Positions 28,675-38,496 of a stretch of 64,000 nt of DNA are shown in pieces. The notes under the pieces were generated by a model, which did no database searches, was not told the origin of the DNA, and worked only from the letters and a program-made list of their open reading frames with translations. Made by a program: the position numbers and the translations under genes. Each line of letters begins with the position of its first letter. The first letter of the stretch is position 1. The stretch covers positions 1 through 64,000 of the forward strand of contig NZ_BMYU01000013.1 of the NCBI RefSeq assembly GCF_014652435.1, given 5' to 3'. The stretch is from Cognatundibacterium squillarum (GTDB lineage Bacteria; Pseudomonadota; Gammaproteobacteria; Burkholderiales; Burkholderiaceae_D).

Positions 28675-29436
28675 ATGTTGAACCCTACACAGATCGCATT
28701 CTTCCGTGAGCATGGCTATCTGGTGCTGCCGGGTCTGGCAGACCAGACATTTTGCCGGCAGCTTATTGCAGATGCACAAGCGGCGCTGGCGGCCCACAGC
28801 GGCGAGATCGAATATGAAGCCGATACCCGCTACCCGGGCGCACCGGCATCGCGTGATGCGGAAGGTGGCATGACAGCACGACGTTTGCTGCAAGCGTATG
28901 CGCGCAGTCCGCAACTGGCGCAGTGGGCGACAGGGCCGCAGCTGGCAGCACCGCTGATCAGTCTGCTCGGTGAAGGCGCGGCATTGTCGCAGGCGCATCA
29001 CAATTGCATGATGACCAAGCAGCCGCAGTATTCCACCGCCACCGGCTGGCACCGCGACAGCCGTTACTGGCAGTTTGCGCGCGCGGATCTGGTCTCTGCA
29101 TGGCTTGCTTTAGGCAACGAAACAGTGGAAAACGGTTGTCTCTGGGTGATACCGGGAACACACAAACTGACGCTGCATGAAGGTCAGCTCGATGATTTGC
29201 AGTTTCTGAAAAAAGATCATCCGGACAATCAGGATTTACTGAAACAGGCCGTGGCCGTGCCGTTGCAGCAGGGTGATGTGCTGTTGTTCCACAGCCAGTT
29301 ATTTCACGCCGCAGGAAATAACCAGACACAGCAAACGAAATTCTCGCTGGTGTTCACGTATCATGCCGCAGATAACCCGCCAGTGCCGGGCAGTCGTTCT
29401 GCCCGCCTGCCGGATATTCCGCTGACCCTGAACTGA
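28675..29436 (+). CDS. Phytanoyl-CoA dioxygenase (PhyH) family protein
   Basis: A 253-residue Fe(II)/2-oxoglutarate-dependent oxygenase. The metal-binding H-x-D is in GWHRDSRYWQF; the distal His lies in LFHSQLFHAAGNNQ, and the FSLVFTYH stretch follows. The N-terminus FFREHGYLVLPGL is characteristic. The substrate cannot be told. AGGA seven bases before ATG 28675 supports this start. It is 6 bp ahead of an esterase gene, so the pair is probably cotranscribed. Confidence 0.82.
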   Translation: MLNPTQIAFFREHGYLVLPGLADQTFCRQLIADAQAALAAHSGEIEYEADTRYPGAPASRDAEGGMTARRLLQAYARSPQLAQWATGPQLAAPLISLLGEGAALSQAHHNCMMTKQPQYSTATGWHRDSRYWQFARADLVSAWLALGNETVENGCLWVIPGTHKLTLHEGQLDDLQFLKKDHPDNQDLLKQAVAVPLQQGDVLLFHSQLFHAAGNNQTQQTKFSLVFTYHAADNPPVPGSRSARLPDIPLTLN

Positions 29437-29442
29437 ATCTGT

Positions 29443-30306
29443 ATGCTGCCTGCACGACTTATCTGCCTGCTGAGTTTCACCCTGCTGCATAAGGTGGCTG
29501 GCGCAGCATTGCAAACCGTGCCGTTGTGTCAGGGCTTATCGCTGGACATTCTGCCACCGGCGCAGCGTGCGCAGCAGCCGGCACCGGTTGTGCTGGTTGT
29601 GCACGGTGGTGGATGGATAGGCGGCAGCCGTCAGGATTATCCGGAATTGCTGCAATGGCTGAGTCAGCAAGGTTATGTTGCAGCGGCCGCCGAATACCGG
29701 CTGGCACCGGCTGCACGCTTTCCGGCGCAGATTGAAGATATGAAGTGCGTGCTGGGCTGGTTGCAGCAACATGCGGAGCAATACGGTGGCGATAGCAAAC
29801 GCATGGCCGGTATCGGAATTTCTGCGGGAGCGCACTTGCTGGCCTTGTCGCAAACCACGCCCGGTCAGTGGGAAGCGCAAAAGAACGCTCCCTTGCGTTG
29901 CGCAGCATTGCACGGCGCGCCGCTGGATTTGCCCGCCTGGTGGCAAAGCGCTGATCCGGACAGGCAGGACTTAATGTCACCGCGTGTGATGCTGAAAGCG
30001 CTGACAGGTGCAGCGTACCCGCAGGCTGCATCCTTGTACCGGCAAGCCAGTCCGCAATGGCAGCTGGAACAAAGACGCGCTGCAGCGTCGCAAAACGCGA
30101 GGCTGCCTGCGCTGTTACTGATACACGGCGAGCAAGATCAGACCGTACCACTTCTGCAATCACAACGCTACGCCGCACGCTATCAGCAAGCCGGCGGGCG
30201 CGCAGAGCTCTATGCTTTGCCCGATACCGGACACATAGGATTCGGTACGCACGGGCGCAGCGTCGCAGAAAAGCTACGACAATTCCTGCAAAGCTGCACG
30301 AAATAA
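29443..30306 (+). CDS. Secreted alpha/beta hydrolase (esterase/lipase)
   Basis: The 287-residue protein has a signal peptide (about residues 1-21) and the hormone-sensitive-lipase-like oxyanion motif HGGGW (about residue 50). The nucleophile is in GISAGAHL, the Asp in HGEQDQTVP and the His in DTGHIGFG. Such enzymes hydrolyse short acyl or aryl esters; the substrate is unknown. It closely follows the PhyH gene. Confidence 0.85.
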   Translation: MLPARLICLLSFTLLHKVAGAALQTVPLCQGLSLDILPPAQRAQQPAPVVLVVHGGGWIGGSRQDYPELLQWLSQQGYVAAAAEYRLAPAARFPAQIEDMKCVLGWLQQHAEQYGGDSKRMAGIGISAGAHLLALSQTTPGQWEAQKNAPLRCAALHGAPLDLPAWWQSADPDRQDLMSPRVMLKALTGAAYPQAASLYRQASPQWQLEQRRAAASQNARLPALLLIHGEQDQTVPLLQSQRYAARYQQAGGRAELYALPDTGHIGFGTHGRSVAEKLRQFLQSCTK

Positions 30307-30383
30307 GCGCAGATATCCGTCATTCAGCCGATTTACGCACACTCTGTGACAGAATCAGTGCATTCTTTTTGCATCTGATTCCT

Positions 30384-31181
30384 ATGCGTGCTGCGTTTTT
30401 GCGAAATTTGCAAGCTATACCCTTTGTGCGGTTTTTGGCCTTTATAAGCTTGCTTTGTATGGCATTTCCGACAGCAGCACTGGAATATCAGGTTTTCACG
30501 CAAGAAATGCCTAACGGTCGCTGTGCAGGTCCGATGCCCTCAGATAAGACCAGTAATTTGCTGGATTTCATCAGCTTAGCTGAACAAATTCAGTTGAAAC
30601 GGGTGTGCGTGCCCTGGCCACGTGCGTTAAAGATGCTTGAGCAGGGAGAGGGCTTGATTTTCGGCATCAGTAAAAACAAAGAGCGTGAGAAAACCCTGCA
30701 TTACTCACAACCCGTTGTGATGCGGTATATCTTTGTGGTGACCCGCGCAGATGCCCAGTTTCCGGCCAAGAATTTGCAGGACTTAAAAGGCAAGGTGATT
30801 GGTGTGCCACGCGGCGTCCAGTTCAGCGACGAATTCGAAATGATGCGTGATAAAGTATTTAAGCTGGAAAATGATCATCCCCAGCCTTTATCAAGAATTT
30901 ATAAGTTGTTATTTAAAAGGATGGATGCGGCACTGTTTGCTAGTCCGGTTGCAAATCCTGTGTGGATCGAGCGTCGTTTGCAGGCGATACGTGATCAGCA
31001 GCCCGTTGATGCCGGTGGACTGGATGATGTCAAACTGGTCGCGTCGCCGGAACCACTGATGGCCGATACCCTGCATTTTGCGATTCGCGCTGATAAAGAT
31101 CAGGGCATTATTGATCAGATTAATCACGGCTTAATGCGTGCCCGCAAAGCCGGCATTCTGGATGAGCCGCCGGGGAAATGA
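30384..31181 (+). CDS. Periplasmic solute-binding protein, family 3-like
   Basis: The 265-residue product has a signal peptide (hydrophobic FVRFLAFISLLCMAFPTAA) and a bacterial extracellular solute-binding fold: VCVPWPRALKMLEQGEG, the YSQPV segment and the interdomain GVPRGVQFSDEF region. No permease or ATPase is adjacent, so it may act alone or with a distant system. The frame is open upstream to 30057 inside the esterase gene; ATG 30384 directly precedes the signal peptide. Confidence 0.75.
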   Translation: MRAAFLRNLQAIPFVRFLAFISLLCMAFPTAALEYQVFTQEMPNGRCAGPMPSDKTSNLLDFISLAEQIQLKRVCVPWPRALKMLEQGEGLIFGISKNKEREKTLHYSQPVVMRYIFVVTRADAQFPAKNLQDLKGKVIGVPRGVQFSDEFEMMRDKVFKLENDHPQPLSRIYKLLFKRMDAALFASPVANPVWIERRLQAIRDQQPVDAGGLDDVKLVASPEPLMADTLHFAIRADKDQGIIDQINHGLMRARKAGILDEPPGK

Positions 31182-31196
31182 GTTATCGCCGGATAC

Positions 31197-31226
31197 AAAA
31201 AAGCACGCTTTTCAGCGTGCTTTTTT
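31197..31226. terminator. Bidirectional terminator between convergent genes
   Basis: Stem GCACGCT/AGCGTGC with loop TTTC is flanked by six A and six T residues. It serves the solute-binding protein gene on the plus strand and lysA on the minus strand. Confidence 0.92.
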
Positions 31227-31288
31227 AATTACGCATGGAATGCTGATCGGTATTTCAAAATATCAATAAAAATATTGATAATTAAAAA

Positions 31289-32536
31289 TCAGATGCCGGT
31301 TTCCAGGGCGATCAATTCCTGTATTGTCTGGCGACGGCGTATCAGTTTTACCTGATCCTGCTCTACCAGAATTTCCGGCAGCAGCGGCCGCGAATTGTAA
31401 TTTGAAGACATGCTGGCACCGTAAGCACCGGCATCGTGGAACACCAGTAGATCACCGATTTCTGCTGCCGGCAGATTTTGTGTCGTCACCACGCCGCCGT
31501 CTTCCTGCGTGAAGACGTCGCCGGATTCGCACAGCGGACCAGCCACCACGGTTGGTTGCAATGCGCCTGTGCGTTCCTGCCCGTCGCGGGTGCAGACGCT
31601 GATGCGATGATAACTGCCGTACATCGCCGGACGCGCCAGATCATTAAAGCCTGCATCCACCAGCGCGAAGAAATTATTGCCCGCCTGCTTTTGCGCACGC
31701 AATTCCGCCACCAGCAAACCGGATTCGGCCACCAGAAAACGGCCCGGTTCAATTTCCATACTGACCGCATGACCAAGATGCGCTTCGATTTCACGGCGGG
31801 CTGCCTGCCAGACCGTAAAATAGTGATCGGTATCGACTTCCGCTTCACCATCGCGGTAAGGAATCGACAAACCGCCACCGACGGAAATCGCTTTCAGATC
31901 TCGTCCCAGCGATTTAACTTGTGCCACCATCGCATCACCCACGGTTTGCAAATGGCTGTAATCCACGCCGGAACCTATGTGCATATGCAGGCCCTGCAGT
32001 TGCAAGCCATACTGATCAATAATTGCCAGTGCCTGATCCAGATGACTGTGCCAGATGCCGTGTTTGCTTTGCTCACCACCGGTATTGGTTTTACGGCTGT
32101 GGCCATGACCAAAACCGGGGTTAATACGCAGCCACACCGGATGGCCGGGTCTGGCTTTGCCGAGTTGTTCCAGCATTTGCGGGCTGCCGCAGTTAACCGG
32201 AATATTCAGTTCTGTCACGCGCTGTATCGCTGCCTGATCCAGCACGTCGGCGGTGAACACAATCGGTGCATGATCTGCTGATGCCAGCGGATCAAAACCC
32301 GCTGCCAGCGCACGCTCCACTTCGCCCAGCGACACGGAATCGACCAGTACGCCTTCTTCGCGCATTAATTGCAGAATGTGAATATTGCTGCAGGCTTTCT
32401 GCGCGAAGCGAATCACATCAAACGCACGCAGGCGTGCAATCTGTGCGCGGATCACGCTCGCGTCATATACCCAGTACGGTGTCTGATACTGATCGGCAAG
32501 GCTGGCCAGCTGGCTGGCGGAGAGGCGGGCTTTCAT
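31289..32536 (-). CDS. lysA: Diaminopimelate decarboxylase, enterobacterial type
   Basis: LysA decarboxylates meso-diaminopimelate to lysine using PLP. The 415-residue protein has the PLP lysine in RFAQKACSN, the His-Gly motifs GLHMHIGSG, ISVGGGLSIPY and EPGRFLVAESG, and the second-substrate motif GPLCESGDVF. The wording of these blocks is close to E. coli LysA as I remember it. ATG 32536 is used; the frame opens at 32560. It diverges from an Lrp-type gene, as E. coli lysA diverges from lysR. Confidence 0.93.
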   Translation of the reverse strand: MKARLSASQLASLADQYQTPYWVYDASVIRAQIARLRAFDVIRFAQKACSNIHILQLMREEGVLVDSVSLGEVERALAAGFDPLASADHAPIVFTADVLDQAAIQRVTELNIPVNCGSPQMLEQLGKARPGHPVWLRINPGFGHGHSRKTNTGGEQSKHGIWHSHLDQALAIIDQYGLQLQGLHMHIGSGVDYSHLQTVGDAMVAQVKSLGRDLKAISVGGGLSIPYRDGEAEVDTDHYFTVWQAARREIEAHLGHAVSMEIEPGRFLVAESGLLVAELRAQKQAGNNFFALVDAGFNDLARPAMYGSYHRISVCTRDGQERTGALQPTVVAGPLCESGDVFTQEDGGVVTTQNLPAAEIGDLLVFHDAGAYGASMSSNYNSRPLLPEILVEQDQVKLIRRRQTIQELIALETGI

Positions 32537-32665
32537 GGTTTTCCTTGAAATTCGAAGCAAGTGTTGTACGCTACTCTAACAATTTGCACCCGATGCTTGA
32601 ATAGGATTTCATAAGTGATCAGGCTCTGATAATGTGTACTCATCGGGAAAAACGGTGATTTGCTT

Positions 32666-33112
32666 ATGAATTCCAAAATCGATCAGTTTGATCAGAAAAT
32701 TTTGTCTTTATTGCAGCAAGATGCCCGTATGTCACATGCGGAAATCGGGCGGCAGGTGCATCTGAGTCAGCCCGCCGTGTCAGAGCGCATACGCAGGCTG
32801 GAATCCAGTGGCGTGATTCGCGGTTACCGTGCAGAAGTCGATCCGAAAGCCTTCGGCTATCAGATGACGGCGATGATCCGGATTTCGACGCAGCAGGGCA
32901 GACCGTACACGCAATACGTGACGCAAAGTCCGGAAATTATTGATTGCTACACCGTGACCGGCGAAGATGGTTGTGTGATGAAAGTGCTGGCAACGGATGT
33001 GGAACATTTGCAGCGCCTGATCAATCAGCTGAATGCGTTTGGCTCGACATCGACCGCGATTGTGCTGACCACGCATGTGAACGGCAAAGTGATTACACCG
33101 CCTTCCGTTTAG
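32666..33112 (+). CDS. Lrp/AsnC-family regulator
   Basis: A 148-residue regulator with an N-terminal HTH (DQKILSLLQQDARMSHAEIG, then LSQPAVSERIRRLE) and a C-terminal RAM/ACT-like domain that binds amino acids (YTVTGEDGCVMKV). It diverges from lysA over a 129-bp gap, so control of lysA by lysine or diaminopimelate is a reasonable guess. ATG 32666 is chosen over TTG 32660. The next gene starts 8 bp after its stop. Confidence 0.9.
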   Translation: MNSKIDQFDQKILSLLQQDARMSHAEIGRQVHLSQPAVSERIRRLESSGVIRGYRAEVDPKAFGYQMTAMIRISTQQGRPYTQYVTQSPEIIDCYTVTGEDGCVMKVLATDVEHLQRLINQLNAFGSTSTAIVLTTHVNGKVITPPSV

Positions 33113-33120
33113 GAGTTTTG

Positions 33121-33894
33121 ATGAAACCAACTGCCCATGTCTTAGCATTCTGTCTGCTGAGTTGTATCAGTCTGGTTTCTTATGCAGACGAAGAAAAAGA
33201 CGATGGTGTCACGCCTTACCGGCCTTCGGTATCGAATACCGCATTTTTACCGCAAACCGGACAGCTGGAACTGGAAACCGGTTTCACGCGCAGCCGCAGC
33301 GAAGGCTTGTACCGCGACAGTCTGCCGTATCTGCTGAAACTGGCATTCAACCCGCGCTGGGGCGTGCTGCTTGGTGGCGACGCGCATATTCGTCAGCAGA
33401 ATGATGATGGCAGTACGCAACGCGGCATCGGCGATACCAGCATTACACTGAAATATGCGTATGCGCTGGATGACAAACGCGCGCTGGGTCTGGAATTCGG
33501 CAATAAACTCCCTACCGCAAAATTCGGACTGGGCAGCGGCAAAACCGATGTTGTGCTGAACGGTATCTGGAGTTACGACGATGGCAGCCGCGCGCTGGAT
33601 ATCAATCTGAATACCAGCCGTCTCGGCTTCGCAGAACCGGGCAGTTCGGCATGGCAAACCGGCTTGTCCGCGGCGGCATCATGGACTGTGATGGAGAAAA
33701 CCGATCTGACCGCTGAACTCAGCACCGCCTACCGGCGCGGCACCGCCAGCCAGCATCAGTTGCTGATGGCGTTGTCGTACAGCCCGACTCCGAAAATGAC
33801 GCTGGATATCGGCTTCACCCGCGGTCTGGCGGCTGGCAGTCCGGACTGGAGCGTATTTACCGGTATCGTGATACCGCTGGGGAAATTGTTCTGA
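33121..33894 (+). CDS. Outer-membrane beta-barrel-like protein
   Basis: The 257-residue protein has a signal peptide (about residues 1-22) and then alternating polar/hydrophobic strands ending GIVIPLGKLF with a terminal Phe, as in barrel proteins. It resembles the family often labelled phenol-degradation MetA-like transporter (PF13557), which I cannot confirm. AGGAG six bases before the ATG. Likely cotranscribed with the Lrp gene. Confidence 0.65.
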   Translation: MKPTAHVLAFCLLSCISLVSYADEEKDDGVTPYRPSVSNTAFLPQTGQLELETGFTRSRSEGLYRDSLPYLLKLAFNPRWGVLLGGDAHIRQQNDDGSTQRGIGDTSITLKYAYALDDKRALGLEFGNKLPTAKFGLGSGKTDVVLNGIWSYDDGSRALDINLNTSRLGFAEPGSSAWQTGLSAAASWTVMEKTDLTAELSTAYRRGTASQHQLLMALSYSPTPKMTLDIGFTRGLAAGSPDWSVFTGIVIPLGKLF

Positions 33895-33980
33895 GCTGCA
33901 TCACGCCGGCCGGCGAAGCACAGCACAGTTTTCCGTAACACGGGTACAATGCGCTTGCCACATTGTCAGGATTATGGATC

Positions 33981-34502
33981 ATGCTGAAGTCTCTGAATGC
34001 CCGTCATTTTCGCTTGTTTATCGTGTTTATTGCGCTCGCAGCCGGTGCCTTGCTGTGGGCACTGAATGTTGCACGTAATGCGCAACCGGTGATGCCACCA
34101 GTCAGTTTCACCAATCTGCAGGGTCAGAAAATCAGCAGCGAACAATTGCGTGGCAAGGTTGTGATGGTGAATTTCTGGGCCACCTCCTGCTCCACCTGCG
34201 TCGCGGAAATGCCGGACATGGTGCGCACCTATCAGAAATACCATGATAAAGGTCTGGAATTTATTGCGGTGGCAATGCAGTACGATCCGCCGAACTATGT
34301 ACTGAATTTCACCGAAACCCGCCAGTTACCGTTTCAGGTCGCGCTGGATGTGGATGGCGGACTGGCCAAAGCCTTCGACGGTGTGCGCATGACACCCACC
34401 ACTTTCGTGATCGACAAAAAAGGCAAAATCCTCAAGCGCTATATGGGGCAGCCATCGATGGAAGAGTTGCATAAAATTCTGGAAACCGCGCTGAAAGCCT
34501 GA
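33981..34502 (+). CDS. TlpA/ResA-like thiol-disulfide oxidoreductase
   Basis: A 173-residue membrane-anchored thioredoxin-fold protein. One N-terminal membrane segment (about residues 13-31) is followed by FWATSCSTCVAEMP with the redox pair C-S-T-C. The cis-Pro region TPTTFVID is present. Such proteins reduce periplasmic disulfides, for example in cytochrome c maturation; no maturation genes are nearby. ATG 33981 is preferred to TTG 33963. A terminator follows. Confidence 0.87.
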   Translation: MLKSLNARHFRLFIVFIALAAGALLWALNVARNAQPVMPPVSFTNLQGQKISSEQLRGKVVMVNFWATSCSTCVAEMPDMVRTYQKYHDKGLEFIAVAMQYDPPNYVLNFTETRQLPFQVALDVDGGLAKAFDGVRMTPTTFVIDKKGKILKRYMGQPSMEELHKILETALKA

Positions 34503-34529
34503 TCGCAGAGCATCCTTACAAAATGAACG

Positions 34530-34560
34530 AACGGAGCTTGTACGGCTCCGTTTTGTTTTT
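34530..34560 (+). terminator. Terminator after the TlpA-like gene
   Basis: Stem AACGGAGC/GCTCCGTT with a 7-nt loop, then TTTTGTTTTT. Confidence 0.85.
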
Positions 34561-34719
34561 CAAACGTCGCTTCCTGCTTGCCTTGCTGAACTTGCCGGCC
34601 GTTGAACACATGGACGCGATCGCCGTTTTTCCTGCACTGGTGTCGGCTCAGAAAACCCAGCAAAAACGCGCCGGAAACATAGCTGCCGTCGCCGGATCGC
34701 CTGCACTTCGCAGAGCGGC

Positions 34720-34805
34720 TTATGCAGAACCCCGCATTAGCAATTTCCGGAAAGCCAGACTTTCTGCCGACGACCGCCACAGAGCTGTGCGAAAGTCCGC
34801 ATTTC
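34720..34805 (-). repeat. 86-nt dispersed element, copy D
   Basis: Minus orientation; nearly identical to copy E through the core and the AGTCTGGCTTTCCGGA hairpin. It is preceded in its own orientation by three or four 10-11-nt units (34806-34840, CGACTTCAGG type). It lies past the 3' end of collagenase 1. Confidence 0.85.
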
Positions 34806-34923
34806 GGGCATTTTCAGGCGACTTCAGGCGATTTCGGGCAGGACGGAGGCGACAGTGACGCAGCTGCTTGAGTGTGGGAAGTGCGATGGTGATTACGTGA
34901 CATCCGTGCTGAGCGAAGCTGGC

Positions 34924-34950
34924 AAATAAAAACCGCGCCGTAGCGCGGTT
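34924..34950 (-). terminator. Terminator of collagenase 1
   Basis: Stem AACCGCGC/GCGCGGTT with loop CGTA; on the minus strand it is followed by TTTATTT. The same 20-nt hairpin recurs at 42679-42698. Confidence 0.85.
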
Positions 34951-35039
34951 GAATCAGCCCTGCGTCATACAGCCGGGCTGCAGGATCTATCCTTGCAAGC
35001 GCCGCCATCAGCACTGGCCGACAGCAGCGCTGACGCCGA

Positions 35040-38000
35040 TCAGTATTGCGTTGTGACTTTCACGCCGGAGAATCCGCTGGTGGCGTACAGACTGACGAAT
35101 ACATAACCAGCTGGCGGATTGTTGATCACAACCGATTCAGCATTGCCGGTTTTGTAGGAACCGTAGTTGTAGTAATCACGGGTTGCCCAGGTGCCCAGTG
35201 TGCTGACATACAGATCTGCATTGCCAGTACCGCCGGATGTCGTGATGGTCAGCTTCGGTGTGCCTGCAGGTACGTTGATGTACATGTAGACATAGTTACC
35301 GGCTGTGGCACTCAGATTGCTGCGGGTGCAGTTCTTGCCCAGTGCTTCAGCGCTGCCGGAACACTCTGGCAGGCTGCCGCCACCGGAAGTGACAGCCACG
35401 GATTTAGACACAGTTGCAGATGCACCGGCATTGTCTTTCACTGTCAGTGTCACGGTGTAGGTTCCTGCTGCCGCGTAGGTTTTGCTCGGATTCACTTCGG
35501 CAGAGGTCGTACCGTCACCGAAATTCCACAGACGTGAAGCGATTGTGCCATCGGCATCTGTAGACGCATCGGTGAATTTGTATGTCAGCCCGTTCGACGT
35601 CATGCTGAATGCAGCAACCGGTGGCTTGTTGGCGGTATCGTTTTTCACCGTCACAGTTTTGCTGACCGTGGTGGCTGCACCTGCATTGTCTGTGACTGTC
35701 AGTGTCACCGTATACGTACCTGCTGCAGCGTAGGTTTTGCTCGGGTTTGCTGCGGCGGACGTTGTGCCATCGCCAAAGTTCCAGCTGCGGGATGCGATGC
35801 TGCCGTCTGCATCGGTGGACGCATCAGTGAAGTTCACTGTCAGGCCGCTGGCTGTGCTGTTGAATGCAGCAACCGGTGGTTTGTTGGTCTGATCAGTACT
35901 GACACTCAGCGATTTTGTGACGCTGGCAACTGCACCGGCGTTATCGGTTACTTTCAGTGTGACCGTGTACGTACCGGCTTTGGTATAGGTTTTGGACGGA
36001 TTAACAGCGGTAGACGTCGTGCCGTCACCAAAGTCCCACAGATACGAGGTAATCGAGCCATCACTGTCGGTAGATGCGTTGCTGAAGTTCGCTGTCAGTC
36101 CGCTGGCGCTGGCAGAGAAAGCAGTCACCGGTGGATTGTTGACTGGTGGCGTGCCACCGCATTGCGGCAGAGCCGGATTGTTCACGCATGGCAGCCAGTT
36201 AGCGAAGTCCGCATCTAAAGACGTACCGATGCTGTTCATATAACTGCTGTAGCTACTGAAATTTCCGGGACGGAAATAACCGAGCATAGACGAAACTTTG
36301 TCACGCTGTTTTTCAAACATATAGCGTGCTGCCAGATAACCCCAGTTGTAGATACGCGTCGAGTCGGGGCTATACACATTGGCGAAAATTTCACTCAGAC
36401 GGTAGGTTTTCAGATCTGCCTGTTTTTTCGCATCCGCATAATCCAGTTTGCGGTAAGAGTAAGACATATACTCTGCGAAACCTTCTATCCACCAGATCGT
36501 TTTCGGTACCGACGTGGCAGCGTTGAAATCGCCATACAGATTGAAGCGCCCATCCAGATAGTGGATGTATTCATGCGTCAGATTCCAGATTTCAAATTTC
36601 GGCAGCATCCAGGTTGCCTGATATGCAATAAAGCGTGGCTGATTATTCGGATCTGCCGGATCGCCTTCCAGATACATACCACCATTATTATCTGTTCTGA
36701 TACCGAACATCGAACCGGCATAACTCTGGTAGCTGTCGCGGTCTTTGTAAATCACCATTTCCAGCTGAGTGTTCTGGTCATTGGCTACCGGTGTATTGTT
36801 AGATTTAACGACCTTGTGGAAATAAGACTCTTCACCAGCAACAATATTACATGCTTCCTGTAACTGCGTCTGCGTCAGCGCCTGTGCCCGCAGTCGCAGG
36901 GTTGGTGAGCAGTTGTATTTGATCGGCAGAATCGCGGCATCCATTTTGCTCTGGAAATCGCAGAGGTTGTAGTAACTGCAATTCGCTTTATCGTAGTAAT
37001 CGATCATTTCACCCAGACCGAGCCAGACCGGTGTTGTGATACCGCTGTTGGTGGTGCGGTCTAACATGGTTTTGACGCGGGTTTTGGTCAGATTTTTCAG
37101 TGCAGAGCCATCCGGATACTGGAGGAAACGTGCCATTTCCCGTCCGGTATTCGATACCAGATAACTGTTATCAGTGCCCAGTACGCTCCAGTTGGTATTC
37201 ATGAAGTTGTACAGGGTGTCAATGATGGAGGTGTCAGACTGAACTAAAGTCTTGAAGTCATTGTTGTAGTGGCCACGGAACAGGACAGTGAGGGAATTAT
37301 TGACTGCGGTACGCATCCAGCGATAGTTCAGGAAACTGCTGTTCAGTGTCAGCATGCGTTTTACCACACTGTTTAAATAACGCGCATTCAGACCGGCGCT
37401 GTCGACCAGCGTGACAAATTCACTCAGCACTTCGCCGTGGACATCGTTAATCAGTCCGAAATTTGCATTGGCGATATAAGCGTCCATTGCTGACTGAACA
37501 GCAGAGCGCAGATTGGCACCATACGTGCCAACGGCGGTTTCCGAGTATTGCACGTAGTAACCGGCACGCAGAAACAGAACCAGTTGCAGAATGCTGGAAG
37601 TATTGGTGCCATCGTAAGATGCAGCTGCATTGCGGAAGGCATTCGCGACCGTCACCATCTGACTCTCATTGAAAATCGATGCAGCCTGCGCACCCTTCAC
37701 ATTAAATAAACTATTAATACAAGTGGTCGCTGATGAGGTGATCTGGCTGACCAGTGCACTGCCACTGGCGGCCGCAAATGCGGCAGCGTCACATCCGGCC
37801 GCAGCAGCTGTATTCAATCCTTTGGCTGCAGCAGCTTTTTCTGCCTTCGACTGATTTGCTTTCAGCGCAGACGGACGGAAAAGACTGGCAGCCTGTTTAT
37901 TGTTGTAGTCGAATTTCTCATTTGTTGATGGGCTGGACTGAACCGGTAGACGCTCAGCCGGACTGAGTTTTTTGTGCTGAATATGCGACCCGAAAGTCAT

Positions 38001-38150
38001 GTTTTCTGCAGAGTCAGATTTGTAGATTTTCAGCATATCTTTGCTGTGTGTTTCATGCGCGAAGGCATCGGTACCACACAAGCTGAATACAGAAAATACC
38101 GCGGCTGACATGGTGAGCAGACGGGCTTCAGAAAAATTTTTGATGTTCAA
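35040..38150 (-). CDS. Secreted M9 collagenase with three PKD domains
   Basis: A 1036-residue Vibrio-type microbial collagenase. Order: signal peptide (about residues 1-31), M9 N-terminal region, catalytic domain with zinc motif HEYIH at about residues 526-530 and the downstream Glu in WWIEGFAEYMSYSYR, three PKD domains (about 672-925, each with a WxFGDGTTS core) and a C-terminal PPC domain ending KVTTQY. Start: TTG 38150 with GGGAG six bases upstream; the downstream paralogue uses the same arrangement. A minus-strand terminator follows. Confidence 0.93.
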   Translation of the reverse strand: MNIKNFSEARLLTMSAAVFSVFSLCGTDAFAHETHSKDMLKIYKSDSAENMTFGSHIQHKKLSPAERLPVQSSPSTNEKFDYNNKQAASLFRPSALKANQSKAEKAAAAKGLNTAAAAGCDAAAFAAASGSALVSQITSSATTCINSLFNVKGAQAASIFNESQMVTVANAFRNAAASYDGTNTSSILQLVLFLRAGYYVQYSETAVGTYGANLRSAVQSAMDAYIANANFGLINDVHGEVLSEFVTLVDSAGLNARYLNSVVKRMLTLNSSFLNYRWMRTAVNNSLTVLFRGHYNNDFKTLVQSDTSIIDTLYNFMNTNWSVLGTDNSYLVSNTGREMARFLQYPDGSALKNLTKTRVKTMLDRTTNSGITTPVWLGLGEMIDYYDKANCSYYNLCDFQSKMDAAILPIKYNCSPTLRLRAQALTQTQLQEACNIVAGEESYFHKVVKSNNTPVANDQNTQLEMVIYKDRDSYQSYAGSMFGIRTDNNGGMYLEGDPADPNNQPRFIAYQATWMLPKFEIWNLTHEYIHYLDGRFNLYGDFNAATSVPKTIWWIEGFAEYMSYSYRKLDYADAKKQADLKTYRLSEIFANVYSPDSTRIYNWGYLAARYMFEKQRDKVSSMLGYFRPGNFSSYSSYMNSIGTSLDADFANWLPCVNNPALPQCGGTPPVNNPPVTAFSASASGLTANFSNASTDSDGSITSYLWDFGDGTTSTAVNPSKTYTKAGTYTVTLKVTDNAGAVASVTKSLSVSTDQTNKPPVAAFNSTASGLTVNFTDASTDADGSIASRSWNFGDGTTSAAANPSKTYAAAGTYTVTLTVTDNAGAATTVSKTVTVKNDTANKPPVAAFSMTSNGLTYKFTDASTDADGTIASRLWNFGDGTTSAEVNPSKTYAAAGTYTVTLTVKDNAGASATVSKSVAVTSGGGSLPECSGSAEALGKNCTRSNLSATAGNYVYMYINVPAGTPKLTITTSGGTGNADLYVSTLGTWATRDYYNYGSYKTGNAESVVINNPPAGYVFVSLYATSGFSGVKVTTQY

Positions 38151-38344
38151 AATTGTCTCCCTGAAATTGAACAGGCTTCAGTTGATTATGTTTATTGATA
38201 AGTAAATGTGTCAGGCAGTACATCTGTCCGGATGTCTTGCTTGCACATTTGTATATTAAAAATATTTTTTTAGTATATTTTCATTGCTTGTTACGGAATG
38301 TAACTAAGCGCTATGGGATTCATAGTGAATAAATTGAAACAATC

Positions 38345-38370
38345 TGAAACAACGTTTCTGAGTGGAAATC
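38345..38370. promoter_or_regulatory. Conserved site upstream of collagenase 1
   Basis: The block contains GAAACAACGTTTC (a perfect GAAAC/GTTTC inverted repeat) and GTGGAAATC. A nearly identical block lies the same distance (about 195 bp) ahead of collagenase 2, while the sequence between site and gene has diverged. It is a candidate activator site or upstream promoter part. Confidence 0.5.
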
Positions 38371-38496
38371 ATTTGATGTGATCTTTGCAATAGTTCGTCA
38401 TGGCAGCGTATTGGCCGAAAAATCGGGACATTGATTGCCGTCGTTTTCAGGTAAACGAATTTTTTATCTGGCCGGATGAAGTAAAGACTGTTGTCA

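Noticed and set aside
30057-30383. N-terminal extension of the solute-binding protein
   Set aside because: It overlaps the esterase gene in another frame and would bury the signal peptide.
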